The notes under the pieces are model-generated. The model had not been told where the DNA came from. It saw only the letters and a program-made list of their open reading frames with translations, and made no database searches. Shown piece after piece: positions 16,797-25,377 of a stretch of DNA of 64,000 nucleotides. The position numbers and the translations under genes were made by a program. Every line of letters starts with the position of its first letter. Position 1 is the stretch's first letter. This DNA is from Salinisphaera sp. (GTDB lineage: Bacteria; Pseudomonadota; Gammaproteobacteria; Nevskiales; Salinisphaeraceae), in assembly GCF_002729955.1 (NCBI RefSeq), contig NZ_PBYA01000051.1:1-64000 (forward strand), in the 5' to 3' direction.

Positions 16797-18218
16797 ATGA
16801 GCACCCCCGCAGAAAAGATCGACCAGGACTACGTCGTCGCCGATATTTCGCTGGCCCCCTGGGGCCGGCGCGAAATCGAGATCGCCGAAACCGAAATGCC
16901 GGGCCTGGTGGCCCTGCGCGAAGAATTCGGCGAATCGCAGCCGCTCAAGGGTGCGCGTATTGCCGGCTCGCTGCACATGACCATTCAGACCGCGGTGCTG
17001 ATCGAAACGCTGGTCGCCCTCGGCGCGGAAGTGCGCTGGGCCTCCTGTAACGTGTTTTCGACCCAGGATCACGCCGCCGCCGCGATCGCCGAATCCGGCG
17101 TGCCGGTGTATGCGTTCAAGGGCGAATCGGCCGAGGAATACTGGGAGTACTGCCACGCCATCATGGATTGGCACGACGGCGGCCTGCCCAACCTGATCCT
17201 CGACGACGGTGGCGATGCCACCACGCTGGCCACCTTCGGCGTGAAGGCCACGCAGGACCCGTCGCTGCTCGACAACCCGACCTCGAACGAGGAAAAAGCC
17301 CTGTTCAAGGTGATGAAGAAGCGCCTGGCCGAACAGCCGGACTTCTATACCAAGCTCGGCAAGGCAATCACCGGCGTTTCCGAAGAAACCACCACCGGCG
17401 TGCATCGTCTCTATCATCTGGCCAAGGAAGGCGGCCTGACCTTCCCGGCGATCAACGTCAACGACTCGGTGACCAAGTCCAAGTTCGACAACCTATACGG
17501 CTGTCGTGAATCGTTGGTGGACGGTATCAAGCGGGCCACCGACGTGATGATCGCCGGCAAGGTCGCCATCGTCTGTGGCTACGGCGACGTCGGCAAGGGC
17601 AGCGTCCAGTCGCTGCGCGGCCTGGGCGCGACCGTCTGCGTGACCGAAATCGACCCGATCAACGCCCTGCAGGCGGCCATGGAAGGCCTGCGCGTGGTGG
17701 ATATGGAAGACCCGGGCGTGGTCGAACAGGCCGACATCTTCGTGACCGCCACCGGCAACTACCACGTGATCAACCACGATCATCTCAAGCGGATGAAGAA
17801 CGAGGCGATCGTGTGCAACATCGGTCACTTCGACAACGAGATCGACGTGGCATCGCTCGAACAGTACGAGTGGGAAGAGATCAAGCCGCAGGTCGACCAC
17901 ATCACCTTCCCCGACGGCAAGAAGATCATCCTGCTGGCCGAAGGCCGTCTGGTGAACCTCGGCTGTGCCACCGGCCATCCGAGCTACGTGATGTCGAACT
18001 CGTTCACCAACCAGGTGCTGGCCCAGATCGAGCTCTGGAAGCATCCCGAACGCTACGAAAACAAGGTCTATGTGCTGCCCAAGCATCTGGACGAGAAGGT
18101 CGCTGCCCTGCATCTGGCGCGCGTGAACGCCAAGCTCACCAAGCTGACCCAGGAACAGGCGGACTATCTAGGCGTACCGGCCGAAGGCCCGTTCAAGCCG
18201 GATCACTACCGCTACTAA
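16797..18218 (+). CDS. ahcY: S-adenosylhomocysteine hydrolase
   Basis: A 473-residue NAD-dependent enzyme that reversibly splits S-adenosylhomocysteine into adenosine and homocysteine, relieving product inhibition of methyltransferases. [18 protein letters not shown] near 261 is the NAD-binding motif. The C-terminal KPDHYRY provides the conserved Lys and Tyr of the NAD pocket. The insert near residues 150-190 is typical of the long bacterial form. AGGAAAC precedes the ATG. Second gene of the methyl-cycle block, closed by a strong terminator. Confidence 0.97.
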   Translation: MSTPAEKIDQDYVVADISLAPWGRREIEIAETEMPGLVALREEFGESQPLKGARIAGSLHMTIQTAVLIETLVALGAEVRWASCNVFSTQDHAAAAIAESGVPVYAFKGESAEEYWEYCHAIMDWHDGGLPNLILDDGGDATTLATFGVKATQDPSLLDNPTSNEEKALFKVMKKRLAEQPDFYTKLGKAITGVSEETTTGVHRLYHLAKEGGLTFPAINVNDSVTKSKFDNLYGCRESLVDGIKRATDVMIAGKVAIVCGYGDVGKGSVQSLRGLGATVCVTEIDPINALQAAMEGLRVVDMEDPGVVEQADIFVTATGNYHVINHDHLKRMKNEAIVCNIGHFDNEIDVASLEQYEWEEIKPQVDHITFPDGKKIILLAEGRLVNLGCATGHPSYVMSNSFTNQVLAQIELWKHPERYENKVYVLPKHLDEKVAALHLARVNAKLTKLTQEQADYLGVPAEGPFKPDHYRY

Positions 18219-18252
18219 AACGCTAGCGACCCAATAAACCGGGCCCTGAGCA

Positions 18253-18287
18253 GACCCGGCCCGCCGACCACGCGGGCCGGGTCTTTT
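18253..18287 (+). terminator. Intrinsic terminator after ahcY
   Basis: GACCCGGCCCGC and GCGGGCCGGGTC form a 12-base-pair stem with a 7-base loop, followed by TTTT. A partly complementary ACCGGGCC lies just upstream (about 18238-18245), so an alternative fold that would loosen the terminator is conceivable. metF lies 68 bases beyond. Confidence 0.88.
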
Positions 18288-18354
18288 CATGTCACGGCAA
18301 ACACGCCGCAGCAGCCGGTCGAGGGATCGACGCACCGACAGTGGACGTATCGGC

Positions 18355-19230
18355 ATGACGCACGTATCGCAGAACTCTTTCAGTATCGAATTCTTTCCGC
18401 CCAAGGGGCCGAAAGGTGCCGCACGGCTGGACAAGGCACGTGCCCGGCTGGCGACTCTTGGCCCGGATTTCTTTTCGGTGACCTTCGGCGCCGGCGGCAC
18501 CACCCGCTCGGGCACCCTCGAAACCGTGGCCGCAACGATGAAGGCCACCGGTATCGCCGCGGCCCCGCACCTGTCCTGTATCGAAGGCACGAAAGAGTCG
18601 ATTAACGAGCTGCTCGACAGCTACAAGGCGGCCGGGGTCGATCGTATTGTTGCTCTGCGCGGCGATCTGCCGAAGGGCATGGACGAGCCCGGCGTGTTCA
18701 GCTATGCCAACGAACTGGTCGCCCATATCAAGCAGCGTCACGGCGACGATTTCCATATCGAGGTCGGCTGCTATCCGGAATACCATCCGCAGGCGCCCTC
18801 GCCCGCTGCCGACATCGAGAACTTCGTGCGCAAGGTACGCGCCGGCGCGGATTCGGCGATGACCCAGTATTTTTACAACGCCGACGCCTATTTCAATTTC
18901 GTAGAAGAGGTCGCCGCTCAGGGCGTGGATATCCCGATCGTGCCCGGCATCATGCCGATCACCGACTTCGGCCAGGTATCGCGCTTCTCGGCCATGTGCG
19001 GGGCCGATATCCCGCGCTGGATACGCCAGAAGATGGAGGGCTACGGCGACGACCAGACCGCGGTCCAGGCTTTTGGACGCGAGGTGGTGGCACGCATGTG
19101 CGAACAGCTGCTGGCCGGCGGCGCACCGGGGCTGCATTTCTACAGCCTCAACAAGGCCCAGCCAACGATCGATCTATGGCACGACCTCGGCCTGCCGTTA
19201 CCGGCAGGCCGGATCGTCGAAACCGGTTGA
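18355..19230 (+). CDS. metF: 5,10-methylenetetrahydrofolate reductase
   Basis: A 291-residue FAD-dependent reductase that makes 5-methyltetrahydrofolate for methionine synthesis. SIEFFPPKG near the N-terminus carries the catalytic Glu. FSVTFGAGG, VALRGDLP and the C-terminal GLHFYSLNKA are family motifs. I start at ATG 18355, which aligns with known MetF N-termini; the frame is open further upstream, but that stretch overlaps the terminator. The Shine-Dalgarno is weak (GTGGAC). Confidence 0.94.
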   Translation: MTHVSQNSFSIEFFPPKGPKGAARLDKARARLATLGPDFFSVTFGAGGTTRSGTLETVAATMKATGIAAAPHLSCIEGTKESINELLDSYKAAGVDRIVALRGDLPKGMDEPGVFSYANELVAHIKQRHGDDFHIEVGCYPEYHPQAPSPAADIENFVRKVRAGADSAMTQYFYNADAYFNFVEEVAAQGVDIPIVPGIMPITDFGQVSRFSAMCGADIPRWIRQKMEGYGDDQTAVQAFGREVVARMCEQLLAGGAPGLHFYSLNKAQPTIDLWHDLGLPLPAGRIVETG

Positions 19231-19239
19231 AGCAGTCAC

Positions 19240-19260
19240 CTTCGCGGGGCAGCCGCGAAG
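19240..19260. terminator. Hairpin between convergent metF and MarR gene
   Basis: CTTCGCGG and CCGCGAAG pair around a 5-base loop, 9 bases after metF and 13 before the MarR stop. No T-tract on either side; a modest bidirectional termination signal. Confidence 0.5.
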
Positions 19261-19273
19261 CTGATCGGGTCGA

Positions 19274-19762
19274 TCAGGCTTCGTTGAGCGCGTCCCGCAT
19301 GGCGTCGTTGAAGCGGGCGGTCAGCCGTGCGAACTCGGCGCGCTCGGCTTCCGACCAATCGTCGAAACCTTTTTCCACGCGCTCCAGGCGGCGATCACGC
19401 ACGCGCGCGGCGGCATCGCGTCCGGCTTCGGTGATGGTCACGAAGCCGCCGCGACGGTCGTCGGGGTTGTCGAGCTTGTCGACCAGTCCAGCCTGCTTCA
19501 TCGCCGCGACCTGACGCGTGACCGTCGACGCATCCAGGTTCACCTGCTCGGCCAGAGCGCCCACCGACTGTCGGTCCTTGCGTTCCAGCAGGATCAACAA
19601 CAGATAGTGAGCGCGCTCTAGACCGAAATTGAAACGCCGGCGCGCGGCTTCGAGGCGACGCACCAGAAAGGCGAGTTCATATTCCAGCGCTTCCACGGAT
19701 GGGCAGGTCTGAGGCAGATGCTTGCCCAGAGATTCATCTTGCTGTTCTGTCCTGCGGATCAT
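19274..19762 (-). CDS. MarR-family regulator next to hprA
   Basis: A winged-helix regulator of about 162 residues from the ATG at 19762; a GTG at 19813 would add 17. The DNA-binding segment SVGALAEQVNLDASTVTRQVAAMKQAG, with the wing LDNPDDRRGGFVTITEAG, is typical MarR. It is divergent from hprA, and an ACAACA-N6-TGTTGT palindrome lies between them. I infer autoregulation and control of hprA. The ligand is unknown. Confidence 0.83.
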   Translation of the reverse strand: MIRRTEQQDESLGKHLPQTCPSVEALEYELAFLVRRLEAARRRFNFGLERAHYLLLILLERKDRQSVGALAEQVNLDASTVTRQVAAMKQAGLVDKLDNPDDRRGGFVTITEAGRDAAARVRDRRLERVEKGFDDWSEAERAEFARLTARFNDAMRDALNEA

Positions 19763-19863
19763 GTGATTCTTCAGCCTTGGTTGAGAACCCGATAGGGAAC
19801 AGTCGCGCCACAAAGCGCGAACCCATGCATCTTACACGTTAGGTATAAAACCGCATTTTACTC

Positions 19864-19881
19864 ACAACAAGTCTATGTTGT
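19864..19881. promoter_or_regulatory. MarR-type operator candidate
   Basis: ACAACA-AGTCTA-TGTTGT is a perfect 6-base inverted repeat of 18 bases total, the size MarR dimers bind. It lies in the AT-rich gap between the MarR gene and hprA. Confidence 0.55.
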
Positions 19882-19969
19882 CCGAGAAAAATCGCTACCC
19901 GTACCACGCATAGACGGTTCGTCGGTTAGGCTATCGCTCATATATATCGATAATTAAGAAGGAATTACC

Positions 19970-20923
19970 ATGCGAGGCTGTTTTCTGGATGTCGGCTCGA
20001 TGGGCGACGGGCTCGACTGGGACGCGCTGACCGGCGCCGTTGACGATTGGCAGTGTCACCACAACACCACGCGTGAACAGGTGGCCGAACGGGTCGCCGG
20101 AGCGGATATCGTGGTCACCAACAAGGTGGTACTCGACGCAGACACTCTCGAGAACGCCGACAAGCTCAAGCTGGTCTGCGTTGCCGCGACCGGCTTCAAC
20201 AACGTGGATGTCGACGCTGCGGCACGCTGCGGCATTGCCGTAGTCAACGTCACCGGCTATGCGACCCCGGCCGTTTCCCAGCATGTGCTGGCGCTAATGC
20301 TTGCCCACGCCACCCGCTGGGCCAGCTACGACACGGCGGTCAAGCGCGGCGACTGGGCGGCCAGCGAATTTTTCTGCCTGCTCGACTATCCGATCGAAGA
20401 GCTCGCGGGCCAGACGCTGGGCCTGATCGGCCACGGCGAACTCGGCCAGGCGGTCGGCCGCCTCGCCGAGGCCTTCGGGATGAGCGTGCTGGTTGGCGAA
20501 CGACCGGGGGCAACAAGCATCCGCGATGGCCGCGTGGCGGTCGACGAGCTGCTCGAGCGCTCGGACATGATCAGCCTGCACTGCCCGTTAACCGACGACA
20601 CCCGCCACCTCATCGATGCCGATGCCCTGGCCCGGATGAAAAACACCGCATTCCTGGTCAACACCGCCCGCGGTGCGATCGTCGACAGCGCGGCGTTGAT
20701 TGCCGCACTCAAGGACGGCGAGATCGGCGGCGCGGCACTGGACGTGCTCGATCAGGAGCCGCCGCCGGCCGATCATCCTCTGCTGGATCCCGCTATTCCG
20801 AACCTGATCGTGACCCCGCATAGCGCCTGGGGCAGCCGCGGCGCGCGCCAGCGTATGCTCGAAGGCGTGACCGCCAACATTCAGGCCTTTCTGGACGGCG
20901 AGATTCGCAACCGGGTCAACTAG
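19970..20923 (+). CDS. hprA: D-2-hydroxyacid dehydrogenase (hydroxypyruvate reductase type)
   Basis: A 317-residue NAD(H)-dependent enzyme. VVTNKVVLD near 50 and GLIGHGELGQAV near 152 (Rossmann) are present. The catalytic triad comprises Arg in NTARG, Glu in DQEPP and His in TPHSAW. It best resembles glycerate dehydrogenase/hydroxypyruvate reductase, which interconverts hydroxypyruvate or glyoxylate and the D-hydroxyacid. AAGGAA precedes the ATG. Substrate range in this group is broad, so the symbol is provisional. Confidence 0.8.
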   Translation: MRGCFLDVGSMGDGLDWDALTGAVDDWQCHHNTTREQVAERVAGADIVVTNKVVLDADTLENADKLKLVCVAATGFNNVDVDAAARCGIAVVNVTGYATPAVSQHVLALMLAHATRWASYDTAVKRGDWAASEFFCLLDYPIEELAGQTLGLIGHGELGQAVGRLAEAFGMSVLVGERPGATSIRDGRVAVDELLERSDMISLHCPLTDDTRHLIDADALARMKNTAFLVNTARGAIVDSAALIAALKDGEIGGAALDVLDQEPPPADHPLLDPAIPNLIVTPHSAWGSRGARQRMLEGVTANIQAFLDGEIRNRVN

Positions 20924-21022
20924 CGGCGCTTTTTGCCCCGGCACGAAACAGATAATGCCCGGGCCGAGCAAGGGCTTCGGCGCACGCTTACGCGCTTTCG
21001 CCACGGGCGGCGGGTGGCTGCA

Positions 21023-21045
21023 AGCGGCTGACATGGACAGCCGCT
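21023..21045. terminator. Hairpin between convergent hprA and methyltransferase
   Basis: AGCGGCTG and CAGCCGCT form a perfect 8-base-pair stem with a 7-base loop, ending 11 bases before the methyltransferase stop. No T-tract. Confidence 0.45.
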
Positions 21046-21056
21046 GCGATGCCGAA

Positions 21057-21668
21057 TCAAAAACTGCGGTCGCCGCTTTTCTGCCAGATCAGCAGGCGGT
21101 TGTCGCTGGGCATGGCGATATCGTCGAGCGCCACCAGGCCTTGCTGTTGCGCGAGCGCGTTGAGCGCCTCGATCTCGCGCAATCCCATGGCCGGGTCTCG
21201 ATCGCGTAGCGCGGCATCGAAAGTCGCGTTTCCGGGCCGGGGCGTTTCACCCCGGCGCAGAAACGGGCCGTAAAGACATAGGCGCCCGGCGGGTCGCAGT
21301 ACCGTCGCCGCCCCTGCGAACAGCGCTTCGACCGCGGCCCAATCCATGATGTGGGCCACGTTCGCGCCGAACACGGCGTCGTAGGGCCCCGCCGGCCAGG
21401 CAGCCCTCACGTCCAGCGCAAGCGGGCGCGGCAGCCGGTGATCGGCACTGTCGGCCAACGCGGCGACCAGACGTCGATGATGTCCCGGCGCTTCGCTGGT
21501 CTGCCAGACACAGTGCGGCAGACGTTCGAGCGCATAGCGGGCATGCGTGGCATCGCCCGCGCCGACCTCGAGCACCGCACGCGCCTGCGACAGGTGTTCG
21601 ACCAGCGCCTCGAATATCGGCCGCTTGTTGCGCTCGGCCGCGCTGTAGTCGCCAATGCGTTCGCTCAT
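21057..21668 (-). CDS. DUF938-type SAM-dependent methyltransferase
   Basis: A 203-residue protein of the DUF938 group. AAERNKRPI at the N-terminus and VLEVGAGDATHARY (motif I, residues 33-46) are the family marks. GANVAHIMDW is motif IV-like. Substrate unknown. Its ATG overlaps the stop of the upstream O-methyltransferase by 4 bases, so the two are translationally coupled. The pair lies near metK-ahcY but on the other strand. Confidence 0.8.
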   Translation of the reverse strand: MSERIGDYSAAERNKRPIFEALVEHLSQARAVLEVGAGDATHARYALERLPHCVWQTSEAPGHHRRLVAALADSADHRLPRPLALDVRAAWPAGPYDAVFGANVAHIMDWAAVEALFAGAATVLRPAGRLCLYGPFLRRGETPRPGNATFDAALRDRDPAMGLREIEALNALAQQQGLVALDDIAMPSDNRLLIWQKSGDRSF

Positions 21669-22309
21669 CGCTTGCGCGCCACGCTCAGGCCGTCGCCGAT
21701 CGGCACCAGGCTCATGTCGACTCGCTCGTCGGCATGGACATGCTGGTTGAACGCACGGATCGCCTGGGTGTCGGTGCTTTCATCGGCCATGTCGATAACG
21801 CGCCCATGCCAAAGCGTATTGTCCGCGATGATCAGTCCCCCGGCTGCGACGAGCGCCAGCCCGCGCTCGTAGTAGTCGATATAGCCGGCCTTGTCGGCAT
21901 CGATGAACATGAAATCGTAGGCTCCCGCCATGCCGGCCGCGATTTCGGCATCCAGGGTCGCGAGCGCGGGGCCGATACGCAGCTCGATTCGATCGGCCAC
22001 GCCGGCCGTGGCCCAGTCGCGTTGCGCGCGTTCGGTGATCTCGGCATCGGTGTCGCAGGCCAGCAGGTGCCCGCTGGCGGGCAGGCTGTGGGCGATCCAC
22101 AGGCTCGAATAGCCGGCATACACGCCTACCTCGATGCCGCGCCTTGCACCTGCCAGACGCAGCAACAGTCCGATGAGCTGTCCCTGTTCGGGATCGATCT
22201 GCAGGTTGGCATCGGCCTCGCGTGCCGTGGTCCGGCGGTTGGCGGCCATGACCTCGGTTTCACGCAGGCTGACATCGCGCAGATAGCCGAGCAGTTCCGG
22301 GTCGATCAT
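21665..22309 (-). CDS. CCoAOMT-like O-methyltransferase
   Basis: A 214-residue class I O-methyltransferase (PF01596). IEVGVYAGYSSLWIA is motif I; DFMFIDADKAGYIDYYE gives the metal-binding Asp; IIADNTLWHGRV provides the second metal ligand region; the C-terminal PIGDGLSVARK is characteristic. It transfers methyl from SAM to a catechol-like hydroxyl with a divalent metal. Coupled to the downstream DUF938 gene by an ATGA overlap. Bacterial homologues act on varied small phenolics. Confidence 0.85.
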   Translation of the reverse strand: MIDPELLGYLRDVSLRETEVMAANRRTTAREADANLQIDPEQGQLIGLLLRLAGARRGIEVGVYAGYSSLWIAHSLPASGHLLACDTDAEITERAQRDWATAGVADRIELRIGPALATLDAEIAAGMAGAYDFMFIDADKAGYIDYYERGLALVAAGGLIIADNTLWHGRVIDMADESTDTQAIRAFNQHVHADERVDMSLVPIGDGLSVARKR

Positions 22310-22409
22310 CGTGCTCTCTCGTCATTCATCGGGTCGTGGCCCGCACCGCGGGCATGGCAGCTGGCGCCAAGGCAGGTTCTGCATAACCGCTCGCGGTTCG
22401 CGTTCGAGT

Positions 22410-22496
22410 CTCACAGACGGTGCGGCAAGGCGTCCAGGCGCAGCGCCTGCCTGGTTGGCAGGTCAAGCCCGGCAACGCAGCCGCAGCGTCTGTGAG
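22410..22496. repeat. 87-base structured inverted repeat
   Basis: CTCACAGACGGTGCGGC (22410-22426) and GCCGCAGCGTCTGTGAG (22480-22496) pair over 17 bases with one mismatch. Between them lie AGGCGC-A-GCGCCT and CTGCC-TGGTT-GGCAG, so the transcript would fold into a branched structure. It lies in the gap between the O-methyltransferase (starts leftward) and cpdA. It could be a REP/BIME-like element or a small structured RNA. No ORF is credible here. Confidence 0.55.
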
Positions 22497-22665
22497 GCCG
22501 CCCCCTTTCGGGCTGCCGGCCTTGCGCGCGCTTGATCAGCGCCAGTGTTCGCTACCGTGCAGCAAGCAGGCTACGCTCTCAGCTGGCTACCAATCGCGCG
22601 CAAAGCACGCCAGCGCGACCGTGACAGGTTATGCAGAGCTTCCCACGCCAGACCAAAGCAAACCA

Positions 22666-23424
22666 ATGCCCGCAATATACCAACTCATTCATCTGACCGA
22701 TCTGCACCTGCTGGCAGACCCCGAGGCGCGGCTGCACGGCTGGCCGGTGGAAAAGACCTTTCAACACCTGCTCGCAGCCGCACTCGCCGAAACCCCGAAG
22801 CCGGACGCGATCGTACTCGGCGGTGATCTCGTCGATGACGAAAGCGAGCGTGGCTATGCGCGGCTCGATGCCACCCTCGCGCGCCTGCCCTGTCCGGTGC
22901 TGGCCATGGCCGGCAATCATGACGATCCGGCCCGCATGGCGCGCCGGCTCCAACATGCAGTGGTCCACGAACGGCTTACGGTGGGCGACTGGCAATTGAT
23001 CGCGCTCGATAGCCATATCCAGGGCAGCGACGCGGGTGCGCTGGGCCACGACGCGATCGAGCGGCTCGACAGCTGGTTGCACGCCCATACCGCGCCCACC
23101 CTGGTATGCCTGCACCATCCGCCGGTCGACGTGGGCGCGGCCTGGATCGACGCGATCGGCCTGCGCGATCGCGAGGCGCTGGAAGACGTCATCAGCCGTC
23201 ATCCGCAGGTACGTGCGATCCTTTGCGGCCATGCCCATCAGGCAGCGGAGCTGGAGTTTGCCGGGCGGCCCTGCCTGATCACCCCGAGCACGATGCGCCA
23301 GTTCGCCCCCGGCTCACGGGATTTTGCCGAAGACACGAGTCGCAGCCCCGGCTACCGGCGTATCGAACTCGGCCACGGCGGCAGGTTTTCAAGCGCTGTC
23401 CAACGCGTTCCCTACCCGATCTAA
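22666..23424 (+). CDS. cpdA: CpdA-type cyclic nucleotide phosphodiesterase
   Basis: A 252-residue class III (calcineurin-like) phosphodiesterase. All metal motifs are present: LTDLHL, LGGDLVDD, AGNHDD, LHHPP and GHAH. The family hydrolyses 3',5'-cAMP and so tunes CRP-type control. The start ATG at 22666 aligns with CpdA N-termini (YQLIHLTDLHL); the upstream frame is non-coding. The Shine-Dalgarno is weak. An 87-base inverted repeat lies 170 bases upstream and may sit in its leader. Confidence 0.87.
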   Translation: MPAIYQLIHLTDLHLLADPEARLHGWPVEKTFQHLLAAALAETPKPDAIVLGGDLVDDESERGYARLDATLARLPCPVLAMAGNHDDPARMARRLQHAVVHERLTVGDWQLIALDSHIQGSDAGALGHDAIERLDSWLHAHTAPTLVCLHHPPVDVGAAWIDAIGLRDREALEDVISRHPQVRAILCGHAHQAAELEFAGRPCLITPSTMRQFAPGSRDFAEDTSRSPGYRRIELGHGGRFSSAVQRVPYPI

Positions 23425-23941
23425 CCTGTGGATAAATCTGGGGACGGAACGGGGACGCGCAGCCCCCTCCGGCGAATGGCCCGGAATGGGATTGGACGTT
23501 TTTTGTCACCCGAATAATTTTTATTTACAGATCAGTAAATTACATCTGCCAGGAAACTGACGAAGCTCGGCATAACAAACTGATGGCCCGACCACAAGCG
23601 GGTTGACACTGTGTATAACCCGCCACGTAGAACAGGCGATTCCTCAAGTAATCGGGCTAAACGATTGACCGTAAACGCGAAAGACAAGAAATACACAGAG
23701 GCTGTGGATAACTCTGTGGAAACTGTTTCGATAAGCGCCTTCAAGCGGCATGTTTTCAACGGTTTCGCCAAAGCGGCGATTTCGTAACCATACCGACACA
23801 CTCCTTTCGAATCATGGACTTAGGGACGACCACCGCCTACGCGATTCTACCGATGAAAAAATTTTCGCAAGCGCTCGCACGGCCATATTTTTCATTGTGC
23901 ATAACACAAAGCCATACCCCGCGGGTGTTAGACTCCGCGCC
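23425..23941. other. AT-richer intergenic region with two DnaA boxes
   Basis: A 517-base gap between cpdA and thiD, visibly richer in A+T than its surroundings. It holds two perfect DnaA boxes (TGTGGATAA at 23427-23435 and 23703-23711). A palindrome ATTTAC-AGATCA-GTAAAT with a central GATC lies at 23523-23540. A GCGGGTT/AACCCGC inverted repeat spans 23598-23623. I see no TPP riboswitch core before thiD and no believable gene; an 89-residue frame on the minus strand has no family features. Confidence 0.5.
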
Positions 23942-24721
23942 ATGACACGACCCAATATCCTGGTCGTTGCCGGGCACGATCCGAGCGGCGGCGCGGGCAT
24001 TCAAGCCGACATCGAGGCAGCGGCCGCCCATGGCGTGCATGCAGCGGCGGTGATCTCTGTTCTTACCTGCCAGGACACGCATAACGTGTATGGCGTAAAG
24101 CCGGTCGACGCCGACTTCTTCAGCGAATGTCTGGACGCGGTGGTGGCCGATATGTCCATAGACGCCGTCAAGCTCGGGGTAATCGCGAGCGCCGAGCACG
24201 TGGCAATCATCGCCACCCTGATGGATCGGCTGCCCGATACGCCGCTGGTGATCGACCCGGTGCTGGTGGCGGCGGGTGGTGGCACCCTCGCCGACGACAC
24301 GGTGGGCCGGGCGCTGCAGGACCGGCTGTTCGAGCGCGCCACCGTCATTACGCCCAACGCCCGCGAGACGCGCGCGTTGTGTGACGGCGAAACCGACCTG
24401 GATCGCTGCGGAGAAACGTTGAGCCAGCACAGCGCCAACGTGCTGATTACCGGCGGCGACGAAGACAGCCCCGAAGTCGTCAACCGCCGCTATGCACAGG
24501 GCCGCGCGATCCAGCGCTATCAGTGGCCGCGTATCGACGGCGTGTTTCACGGCTCCGGCTGCACCCTGGCCAGCGCGATCGCTGCCCGGCTCGCCCTGGG
24601 CCACGATCCCGACGAGGCGTTGCAGCACGCCCAGCAGTACACCTGGGAGACCCTGGACCGGGCGTTTGCCGCCGGCCAGGGTCAGCGTATCCCTGCCCGC
24701 ATCGCCACCGAAACACCGTGA
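23942..24721 (+). CDS. thiD: Hydroxymethylpyrimidine (phosphate) kinase
   Basis: A 259-residue ribokinase-fold kinase that phosphorylates HMP and HMP-P in thiamine synthesis. AGHDPSGGAGIQAD near residue 10 is the substrate motif, DPVLVAAGGG lies mid-protein, and the C-terminal GVFHGSGCTLASAIA carries the anion hole and catalytic region, with Ser in place of the more usual Thr-Gly. Its stop overlaps the GTG start of thiE (GTGA), so the pair is coupled. The ATG at 23942 is the only start that fits the family. Confidence 0.93.
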   Translation: MTRPNILVVAGHDPSGGAGIQADIEAAAAHGVHAAAVISVLTCQDTHNVYGVKPVDADFFSECLDAVVADMSIDAVKLGVIASAEHVAIIATLMDRLPDTPLVIDPVLVAAGGGTLADDTVGRALQDRLFERATVITPNARETRALCDGETDLDRCGETLSQHSANVLITGGDEDSPEVVNRRYAQGRAIQRYQWPRIDGVFHGSGCTLASAIAARLALGHDPDEALQHAQQYTWETLDRAFAAGQGQRIPARIATETP

Positions 24722-25335
24722 GCGTGCGCGGGCTTTATGCCATCTATGACCGCACCACACTGGCCGACGACGCGCTGGAAGCCGTGGCGGCGGTACTCGC
24801 CGGTGGCGCCTGCTGGTTGCAATACCGCGACAAGCGCGCGACCGGCCCCGATGCCGCGTTGCTCGGCGAGCTGCGCGCGCTTACCCGCGCCTACGATGCG
24901 CGCCTGATCGTCAACGACGACTGGCGTCTGGCCCAGGCCGTCGCCGCCGACGGGGTCCATCTCGGCCAGAGCGACGGCAGCCTTGCGCGTGCGCGCGCCG
25001 CGCTCGGTGAGCAGGCGATCATCGGTATCAGCTGTTCCGGCTCGGTCGAACGCGCCCGTGCCGGCATTGCCGAGGGCGCAAGCTATGTCAGCTTCGGCCG
25101 ATTCTTCGATTCGGCCACCAAACCCGATGCCCCCCTCGCCGACCCGGCCGTGCTCGCCCAGGCACGCACGCTCGGCGTGCCGGTGGTGGCGATCGGCGGT
25201 ATCGACCGCGATAACGCGGCCGATATCATTGCCGCCGGCGCCGATCTGATCGCCGTCTCGGGCGCCCTGTTTCATGCCGCCGACAGCGGTGCGGCAGCCC
25301 GCGCCCTGGCAGCCCTTTTTCAACGGGCCGGCTAA
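24718..25335 (+). CDS. thiE: Thiamine-phosphate synthase
   Basis: A 205-residue TIM-barrel enzyme joining HMP-PP and thiazole phosphate to thiamine monophosphate. It shows WLQYRDK near residue 32, LIVNDDWRLA, GVHLGQSD, IGISC and the C-terminal AIGGID. The GTG at 24718 is the start, overlapping the thiD stop by 4 bases; homologues begin with a similar GLYAI segment. It lies 42 bases before hemL on the same strand. Confidence 0.93.
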   Translation: MSVRGLYAIYDRTTLADDALEAVAAVLAGGACWLQYRDKRATGPDAALLGELRALTRAYDARLIVNDDWRLAQAVAADGVHLGQSDGSLARARAALGEQAIIGISCSGSVERARAGIAEGASYVSFGRFFDSATKPDAPLADPAVLAQARTLGVPVVAIGGIDRDNAADIIAAGADLIAVSGALFHAADSGAAARALAALFQRAG

Positions 25336-25377
25336 CTGGCCAGCCCGCATGGTTCAATCTTCGCAGGAGTATTTTCG

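Noticed and set aside
23532-23801. 89-codon minus-strand frame in the cpdA-thiD gap
   Set aside because: No ribosome site, no family resemblance, and it overlaps DnaA boxes and palindromes in an AT-rich gap.
23425-23941. TPP riboswitch before thiD
   Set aside because: No CUGAGA-type or second conserved core motif was found in the gap.
23425-23941. Chromosomal origin of replication
   Set aside because: Only two DnaA boxes, 270 bases apart, and none of the usual origin neighbours such as dnaA, dnaN, rpmH or mnmG.
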